Below are positions 58,730-64,000 of a DNA stretch of 64,000 bases, one piece after another. The translations under genes were made by a program, and so were the position numbers. Below the pieces are notes generated by a model, which saw only the letters and a list, made by a program, of their open reading frames with translations, had not been told where the DNA came from and did no database searches. The stretch lies in the NCBI GenBank assembly GCA_036503555.1, contig DASXWQ010000013.1:186001-250000 (forward strand), read 5' to 3'. The stretch comes from Actinocatenispora sp036503555 (GTDB lineage: Bacteria > Actinomycetota > Actinomycetes > Mycobacteriales > Micromonosporaceae). Each line of letters opens with the position of its first letter. The first letter of the stretch is position 1.

Positions 58730-59911
58730 ATGTCCGATGCCTGGTCCCGGCCGGTGGCGCTGGTGCTGCTGCGCCGCAGTGAACACCTGCTGTTCGGCGC
58801 GCTGCTGGTGCTGGGCGCCCTCGGGGCATGGGGCGGGTCGCGGCGATGGCTCCTGCTGGCCGGCGCCGCGGGAGTCGCCGGGTGGTACGCACTGGGCGTG
58901 GTGTTGGCCCGCCGCAGCCGGCGGCGGTGGCTGGCGAGCGGCTGGCTGGCCGTGTTGACCGCTGGGTGCGTGGCGTTGACCGCCGGCTCGGTCGGGTTCG
59001 TGTGGTTGGCGTTTCCGCTGTTCCTTCTGGCCAGTCAGATGCTGCCGCTGGCCGCCGCGATCCCGGCGGTCGCGGCGATCACCGGAGCCGCGATCGCCGC
59101 GATCGCGGCCGGCCGCGGCCGGCTGGATGCCGCTGCGGTGATCGGGCCGGTGGTGGGTGCCGCGGTGGCGGTGGTGATCAGCGTGGTCTACCGGGACCTG
59201 GCCGACCAGGTACGCCAGCGCGCGACGTTGATCGCGCAGCTGACCGCGACCCGCGACGAGCTGGCCGCGTCCCAGCGCCAGGCCGGGGTCCTGGCCGAAC
59301 GCGAACGGCTGGCCCGCGAGATCCACGACACGATCACCCAGAGCCTGACCAGCATCCTGCTGGTGCTGCGTACCGCGCGCGACGCCGACCCCACCCGGGT
59401 CGACGCGCGACGCGCCGAACTGGACACCGCGATCGCCGCGGCCGGCTCGGCGTTGACCGACACCCGCCGGCTGGTGGCCGACCTGACGCCGGCCGAGCTG
59501 ACCGGACAGTCGCTGCCGCAGGCGCTGCGGCGCGTGGTCGCCGGACAGACCGACCCGCCGGCCCGGCTGCACGTGGAGGGCGAGCCGGTCGCGGTACCCA
59601 CCCCGGTGGCGGTGGCCCTGCTGCGCGGCGCGCAGGAAGCCCTGGCCAACGTCCGCGCCCACGCGAAGGCCCGGCGGGTGGAGGTGACGCTGACCTTCCT
59701 GCCCGACTCGATCAGCCTGGACGTGCTCGACGACGGCATCGGCTTCGATCCCGCGTCACCCGTCGGCCCCAGCACCGGTACCGGGCTGGGGTTGGCCGGG
59801 ATCCACGCCCGCGCCGCCGAGGTGGGTGCCAGTACCCAGATCGACGCGGCGCCCGGCCACGGCACCGCGGTCAACATCACCGTGCCCCGCCAGGAGGGCA
59901 GAGATGCCTGA
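58730..59911 (+). CDS. NarL-type sensor histidine kinase
   Basis: A 393-residue kinase: several N-terminal helices (about 5-130), then dimerisation box ERERLAREIHDTITQSLTSI with the phospho-accepting His, and the ATPase with LLRGAQEALANVRAHAKA (N-box), LDVLDDGIGFDP (G1) and GTGLGLAGIHARA. ATG 58730 is taken; an in-frame ATG at 58718 overlaps the TACGAT -10-like hexamer. It overlaps the regulator by 8 bases. Confidence 0.91.
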   Translation: MSDAWSRPVALVLLRRSEHLLFGALLVLGALGAWGGSRRWLLLAGAAGVAGWYALGVVLARRSRRRWLASGWLAVLTAGCVALTAGSVGFVWLAFPLFLLASQMLPLAAAIPAVAAITGAAIAAIAAGRGRLDAAAVIGPVVGAAVAVVISVVYRDLADQVRQRATLIAQLTATRDELAASQRQAGVLAERERLAREIHDTITQSLTSILLVLRTARDADPTRVDARRAELDTAIAAAGSALTDTRRLVADLTPAELTGQSLPQALRRVVAGQTDPPARLHVEGEPVAVPTPVAVALLRGAQEALANVRAHAKARRVEVTLTFLPDSISLDVLDDGIGFDPASPVGPSTGTGLGLAGIHARAAEVGASTQIDAAPGHGTAVNITVPRQEGRDA

Positions 59912-60530
59912 GATCCGGGTTCTGCTGGTCGACGACCACCCGGTCGTACGGGGTGGGCTGCGCGCCGCACTGGACGGTGATGCCGACATCCGCGTGGTGG
60001 GCGAGGCCGCCACCGGCGAGGACGGCGCCGCCCAGGCCGCAACGCTGCACCCCGACGTGGTGCTGATGGACCTGCAACTGGGCGCCGGCATCGACGGCGC
60101 CGAGGCCACCACCCGGATCCGCGCCCTACCCAACCCGCCGCGGGTGCTGGTGCTCACCACGTACGAGCGCGACGCCGACATCCTGCCCGCCATCGCCGCG
60201 GGCGCCGCCGGCTACCTGCTCAAGGACGCCACCCCGGACCAGCTGCGCTCCGCCGTGCACGACACCGCCGCCGGCCGAACCGTACTGGCCCCGACGGTGG
60301 CCACCCGCCTGGTCGAGCGTGCCCGCTCGCCGTACCCGGCTCTGACCGCACGCGAGACCCAGATCCTGGTGATGGTCGCCGACGGGGCGTCCAACCAGGC
60401 CATCGGGCGGGCGCTGTTCATCACCGAGGCCACCGTCAAGTCCCACCTGGTGCAGGTGTTCACCAAGCTCGCCGTCGACAACCGCACCGCCGCCGTGGCC
60501 GAAGCCCGCCGCCGCGGCCTCATCGCCTGA
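59904..60530 (+). CDS. NarL/LuxR-type response regulator
   Basis: A 208-residue regulator. Receiver: LLVDDHPVVRGGLRAALDGD (7-26), phospho-acceptor Asp in DVVLMDLQLG (about 55) and the Lys in GYLLKDATPDQLR (about 110). C-terminal LuxR helix-turn-helix: LTARETQILVMVADGASNQA (about 148-167) and ATVKSHLVQVFTKLAVDNRT. It is co-translated with the kinase and may bind the palindrome at 56543. Confidence 0.94.
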   Translation: MPEIRVLLVDDHPVVRGGLRAALDGDADIRVVGEAATGEDGAAQAATLHPDVVLMDLQLGAGIDGAEATTRIRALPNPPRVLVLTTYERDADILPAIAAGAAGYLLKDATPDQLRSAVHDTAAGRTVLAPTVATRLVERARSPYPALTARETQILVMVADGASNQAIGRALFITEATVKSHLVQVFTKLAVDNRTAAVAEARRRGLIA

Positions 60531-60566
60531 CGGACACGGTGCCACCGCGGCACGGGGTTGACGCCG

Positions 60567-60605
60567 CGGTCGGCTCCGGGCCATGGCGAGGCCCGGAGCC
60601 GACCG
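60567..60605. terminator. 16-bp-stem bidirectional terminator
   Basis: 60567-60582 pairs perfectly with 60590-60605 (core GGTCGGCTCCGGGCC / GGCCCGGAGCCGACC), 7-nt loop ATGGCGA. It separates the convergent regulator and GH65 genes. It is the strongest hairpin in the window. Confidence 0.85.
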
Positions 60606-60610
60606 GACGG

Positions 60611-62962
60611 CTACTGGCGGCGGCGCGGGGCGCGGCCCGGCGGCTGGACCGGTACCGGCCACTCCGGGGCGGGCGGGATCGTCCGCGTCACGGGCTTGCT
60701 GGGGGAGAGGGCCAGTTTCTCGCCGTGGTGCAGCACCGGGATCGTCGGCCCGGAGTCCAGCGTGTACGTGACCTCGTCGCCGGTCACCTCGACGCGCAGG
60801 TGATGGCCGCGTACCTGCATGCGGAAGGCGATGCGGGACAGTCCGCGCGGCAGCCGTGGCGCGAACGCCATGCCCTCCTCGTGGTCGCGCAGGCCGCCGA
60901 ACCCGGCGACCAGCGCCAGGCAGGCGCCGGCCAGCGACGCCATGTGCAGCCCGTCCTTGGTGTTGGAGTGCAGGTCGTCGAGGTCGGTCAGGGCCGCCTC
61001 GGCGAGGTAGTCCAGCGCCAGGTCCATGTGCCCACACTCGGCGGCGATGATCGCCTGCGTACTCGCCGACAGCGACGAGTCGCGCGTGGTGATCTGCTCG
61101 TAGTACGCGAAGTTGCGGGCCTTCTGCTCGGGCGTGAACGCGTCCCCGCAGGTCTGCATCGCCAGCACCAGGTCGGCCTGCTTGACGACCTGCTTGCGGT
61201 AGATGTCGAAGTACGGGAAGTGCAGCATCAGCGGGTACCGGTTGCCGGTGGTGTCGAAGTCCCACCGCTGGTGGTTGGTGAACCCCTCCGACTGCGGGTG
61301 CACGCCGAGCGTCTCGTCGTACGGGATGGTCATGGCCTTGGCCGCGTCCCGCCACGTCGCCATCTCCTCGACGGTGACGCCCAGCTCGGCCGCCTCCGTC
61401 GGGTACCGCTCGGCGCAGTCGGCGGCGGCGAACAGGTTCCGCCGCGCCATCAGGTTGGTGTAGACGTTGTTGTCGGCGATCGCCGAGTACTCGTCGGGGC
61501 CGGTCACGCCGTCGATGCGGAACTGCCCGTGCGTGTCGTGGTGGCCCAGCGAGCGCCACATCCGGGCCGTCTCGATCAGCAGCTCCAGCCCCACCTCCCG
61601 CTCGAACTCGCGGTCGTCGGTGGCCTTCACGTACCGCACGACGGCGTGCGCGATCCCCGCGCCCAGGTGGAACGCGGCGGTACCGGCCGGCCAGTAGCCC
61701 GAACACTCCTCGCCGCGGATCGTGCGCCACGGGAACACGGCGCCCTCCAGACCCAACTGCTGCGCGCGGTCCCGTGCCATCGGCAGCAGGTTGTACCGCC
61801 ACCGCAGCGCCTGCGCCACCGCCGCCGGCACCGAGTACGTCAGCAGCGGCAGCACGAAGATCTCGGTGTCCCAGAACGCGTGCCCGTCGTACCCGGGGCC
61901 GGTGAGGCCCTTCGCCGGAATCGCGCGTTCCTCGGCTCGGGCGGACGCCTGCAGCACGTGGAACAGCGCGAACCGGATCGCCTGCTCGATCTCGGTGTCG
62001 CCGTCGACCTCGACCGCGGCACCTTGCCAGAAGTCGTCCAGGTACTGCCGCTGCTCGGCGAGCAGTCCGTCCCAGCCGGTGAACCGGGCCGCGGACAGCG
62101 CGGCGGCGACCTGGTCGCGCAGCGCCGGCACCGACCGGTGCGACGACCACCCGTACGCGAGGAACTTGACCAGCCGCAGCTTCTGTCCCGGCTGGAGCAC
62201 CGTGGTGACGGTGGTCCGGGCCAGGTCGTCGAACGACTCGGTGGTCACGTGCAGGTTGACGTCGTCGGGGGCGGTGATGCGGTGCTCCATGCCGGCGGCG
62301 ACACGCAGCCCGCTGCGCGCCGTCTGGTGGATCAGTACCGCGCCGCGCTCGCCGGACACCCCGTTGTGCTCGGGCCGCAGCGGCGCCTCCAGTACGGCGG
62401 CGGCGCGCGGGTCGGCCGACCCGTCGGGCTGCTGCTCGTTGGTGACGAGCTCGGACTGGAGCACCACCCGCGCGGGGCCGTCGACCGGCTCCACCTCGTA
62501 GCAGATCGCGGCGATCGCCCGCTGCGTGAACGACACCATCCGGGTCGACGAGATCTTGACGGTACGCCCGGCCGGCGACGTCCAGGTCACGTCGCGGCGC
62601 AGTACGCCGTCCTTGAAGTCGAGGTTGCGCTCGTGCTCGTGCAACTGCCCGTACCGCAGGTCGAACGGCTCGTCGTCGACCAGCAGCCGGATCAGCTTGC
62701 CGTTGGTCACGTTGATGACGGTCTGCCCGGACTCGGGGTAGCCGTACCCGGCTTCGGCGTGCGGCAGCGGCCGCAGCTCGAACACGCCGTTGAGGTACGT
62801 GCCCGGCAGGCCGTGCGGTTCGCCCTCGTCGAGGTTGGCCCGCATCCCGATGTGGCCGTTGGACAGCGCGAACACCGACTCCGACTGAGCGATGGTGTCC
62901 AGGTCAAGACTGAGTTCACGCAGGCACCAAGGCTCCACGGTGAACGCCCGGCCAGTAGTCAT
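60611..62962 (-). CDS. Glycoside hydrolase family 65 disaccharide phosphorylase
   Basis: A 783-residue enzyme of the maltose/trehalose/kojibiose phosphorylase family; uses phosphate to split an alpha-glucosyl disaccharide to beta-glucose 1-phosphate. The (alpha/alpha)6 barrel shows YDGHAFWDTEIFVLPLLTYS (about 343-362) and the catalytic acid in FRIDGVTGPDEYSA (about 480); N-terminal beta-sandwich with ALSNGHIGMRANLDEGE. The start ATG 62962 has GGGGAG 3-4 nt upstream. It is next to beta-phosphoglucomutase, the standard partner. The exact disaccharide cannot be read. Confidence 0.94.
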   Translation of the reverse strand: MTTGRAFTVEPWCLRELSLDLDTIAQSESVFALSNGHIGMRANLDEGEPHGLPGTYLNGVFELRPLPHAEAGYGYPESGQTVINVTNGKLIRLLVDDEPFDLRYGQLHEHERNLDFKDGVLRRDVTWTSPAGRTVKISSTRMVSFTQRAIAAICYEVEPVDGPARVVLQSELVTNEQQPDGSADPRAAAVLEAPLRPEHNGVSGERGAVLIHQTARSGLRVAAGMEHRITAPDDVNLHVTTESFDDLARTTVTTVLQPGQKLRLVKFLAYGWSSHRSVPALRDQVAAALSAARFTGWDGLLAEQRQYLDDFWQGAAVEVDGDTEIEQAIRFALFHVLQASARAEERAIPAKGLTGPGYDGHAFWDTEIFVLPLLTYSVPAAVAQALRWRYNLLPMARDRAQQLGLEGAVFPWRTIRGEECSGYWPAGTAAFHLGAGIAHAVVRYVKATDDREFEREVGLELLIETARMWRSLGHHDTHGQFRIDGVTGPDEYSAIADNNVYTNLMARRNLFAAADCAERYPTEAAELGVTVEEMATWRDAAKAMTIPYDETLGVHPQSEGFTNHQRWDFDTTGNRYPLMLHFPYFDIYRKQVVKQADLVLAMQTCGDAFTPEQKARNFAYYEQITTRDSSLSASTQAIIAAECGHMDLALDYLAEAALTDLDDLHSNTKDGLHMASLAGACLALVAGFGGLRDHEEGMAFAPRLPRGLSRIAFRMQVRGHHLRVEVTGDEVTYTLDSGPTIPVLHHGEKLALSPSKPVTRTIPPAPEWPVPVQPPGRAPRRRQ

Positions 62963-63000
62963 GGCTCCCCGATCTTCTACGTACGTCTGGTCATGGTGTT

Positions 63001-63034
63001 TGCCGCACCGGTGTAGGGGTCCGCCGGTGCGGCA
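63001..63034 (-). terminator. Hairpin between the pgmB-like and GH65 genes
   Basis: TGCCGCACCGG (63001-63011) pairs with CCGGTGCGGCA (63024-63034), 12-nt loop. It lies between two same-direction genes and is followed by no T-run, so it may only reduce read-through and set the ratio of the two products. Confidence 0.55.
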
Positions 63035-63099
63035 GGGGGGTGTGTGGTGGTGCCGGTGTGCCGGGGATCCGGTGTTGCCGGTGACCCTGGCCGTGCGGG

Positions 63100-63873
63100 T
63101 CACCGCGCCGCGGTATGCGGCTCCGCCTCGGGCGCCTCGGAGGTCATCAGGTCGGCGAGGTCGTCGACGACGATGTCGGCGCCGTGCTCGCGCAGCGCGT
63201 CGGCCTGCCCGACCCGGTCGACGCCGACGACGATCGCGAAGTCACCGGCGGCGCCGGCCGCCACGCCGGACAGGGCGTCCTCGAACACGGCCGCCTCGTC
63301 CGGTCGTACGCCGAGGGCGCGCGCGCCGGCGAGGTAGGTGTCGGGGGCTGGCTTGCCGGCGAGCCCGTCGCGGGCGGCGACGACACCGTCGACGACGTCC
63401 TCGAACAGGTCGCTGATGCCGGCGGCGGCGAGCACGTCCCGGCAGTTGGCGCTGGAGGAGACGACCGCGCGGCGCAGGCCGGCGGCGCGCGCGGCCTCCA
63501 CGTACGCCACGGAGCCGGGGTAGACCTCGACCCCGTCCTCGCGGATCCGCCGGGTCACGATCTCGTTCTTCCGGTTGCCGAGGCCGCGGACGGTCTCGCG
63601 GTCCGGCGGGTCGTCCGGGGAACCCTCGGGCAGCGTGATGCCGCGCGAGGCGAGGAACGACCGCGTGCCGTCCTGTCGGGACTTGCCGTCCACGTAGCGG
63701 TCGTAGTCGCTCTGCGTGAACGGCTCGGCCGTCGTGTGCTCACGACGCGCACGCTCCGCAAGGTACGCGTCGAACATCTCCCGCCACGCCGCCGCGTGGA
63801 CGACGGCGGTACGGGTAAGGACGCCGTCCAGATCGAACAGGCAGGCGCGCACGCCGTTCGGAAGCCCCAGCAC
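63100..63873 (-). CDS. pgmB: Beta-phosphoglucomutase-like HAD phosphatase/mutase
   Basis: A 257-residue HAD protein with a cap domain. Motif I ACLFDLDGVLTRTAVVHAAA (10-29) has the nucleophile Asp and general acid Asp; AVVSSSANCRDVLAAAG (about 140), the KPAPDTYL Lys (about 174) and AAVFEDALSGVAAG complete the fold. It converts beta-glucose 1-phosphate from the phosphorylase to glucose 6-phosphate. Its promoter is CTGTCA-N17-TACTAT-N7-GTG (63881-63909), predicting a leaderless mRNA. Confidence 0.88.
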   Translation of the reverse strand: MLGLPNGVRACLFDLDGVLTRTAVVHAAAWREMFDAYLAERARREHTTAEPFTQSDYDRYVDGKSRQDGTRSFLASRGITLPEGSPDDPPDRETVRGLGNRKNEIVTRRIREDGVEVYPGSVAYVEAARAAGLRRAVVSSSANCRDVLAAAGISDLFEDVVDGVVAARDGLAGKPAPDTYLAGARALGVRPDEAAVFEDALSGVAAGAAGDFAIVVGVDRVGQADALREHGADIVVDDLADLMTSEAPEAEPHTAAR

Positions 63874-63880
63874 GGCACCG

Positions 63881-63909
63881 ATAGTAGCGGTGAAGTGGGG
63901 GAATGACAG
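63881..63909 (-). promoter_or_regulatory. Promoter of the pgmB-like gene
   Basis: Minus strand: -35 CTGTCA (63904-63909), 17-bp spacer, -10 TACTAT (63881-63886), then 7 nt to GTG 63873. No ribosome site is seen, fitting a leaderless start. Confidence 0.65.
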
Positions 63910-64000
63910 ACCTGACGCTGGCGCGTTTCGGCGCCGTTACCTCCTGGTTGCCGAGGTGGTGGCGGGTCGGACGGTGGGGACGGCGGCCGTACCGCGTCCG

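Noticed and set aside
63904..64000. AGGAGGT-like complement near the right edge as a start signal
   Set aside because: No start codon follows at proper distance and no frame with known motif could be supported before the window ends.
1..64000. Mobile element, prophage, CRISPR array or defence island
   Set aside because: No transposase, integrase, phage structural gene, tRNA junction, or regularly spaced repeats were found; the only repeats are short and intergenic.

Overview
The window is very GC-rich (roughly 73% by eye), densely coded on both strands, uses GTG and TTG starts freely, and has actinobacterial hallmarks: many ECF/SigB-type regulators, F420/PPOX-type enzymes, DUF574 methyltransferase, mini-circle/DinB proteins, a sugar ABC system without its own ATPase, and Tat/lipobox substrate-binding proteins. 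An intergenic repeat at 9757-9858, of a type I associate with Micromonosporaceae, makes that family my best guess (inference). I see no rRNA, tRNA, CRISPR array, insertion sequence, integrase or phage gene. It looks like an accessory stretch of chromosome rather than a mobile element.

Layout. 1-8800: a glycerol module with glpD (cut by the left edge), a divergent operon of histidine phosphatase plus a five-gene ABC importer with two ATPases, and a DeoR regulator. 8839-18391: housekeeping and detoxification genes (VOC, pirin, two GNAT-type, YceI, SDR, methyltransferase, two MFS pumps, LLM oxidoreductase, F420/PPOX protein, PemK-like toxin). 18570-23415: a complete sugar ABC importer with a LysE exporter overlapping its end. 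23514-28785: HxlR regulator divergent from a PanE-like reductase, then GNAT, DUF4037, P-loop kinase and an FGGY kinase. 28927-31999: an ECF sigma/anti-sigma operon with a membrane protein and a lipoprotein, next to an HtrA-like protease. 32096-41134: DUF3995, zinc alcohol dehydrogenase, a STAS/degenerate-ATPase protein under a SigB-type promoter, a large secreted beta-propeller protein, DUF4239 and smaller genes. 41164-42370: nickel permease with a Nur-type operator. 42382-46193: TetR/VOC pair, DUF574 methyltransferase, and a SigB/F-type sigma factor. 46440-55363: a sugar module (permease, binding protein, permease, HAD, RNase J-like MBL, hydrolase, PfkB kinase, GH4 glycosidase). 55400-60530: a frameshifted NTF2-like gene, DinB, and an MMPL transporter with a NarL-type two-component system. 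60611-63873: GH65 disaccharide phosphorylase with beta-phosphoglucomutase.

How the genes fit together. The window is dominated by carbon uptake (three ABC importers) and sugar phosphate handling. The third importer has no ATPase here and probably borrows a shared MsiK-type ATPase, as known for Streptomyces. Regulation is readable in the DNA: twin HxlR operators, a Nur box, a MerR-type 19-bp-spacer promoter, two SigB-type promoters, a matched pair of ECF promoters, a TetR operator, a palindrome before the MMPL gene, and perfect hairpins between convergent genes. At least a dozen genes carry a TANNNT hexamer 6-8 nt before the start codon, so leaderless mRNAs are probably common.

The most interesting items are the repeated TCCAC(A/T)GTGGA palindrome that persists inside genes at the price of rare codons, the two short ORFs leading into the MFS gene at 16910, the paired glutamate-for-glutamine Q-loop change in both ATPases of the first importer, and the sets of promoter pairs. 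I did not find a clearly novel defence or mobile system.
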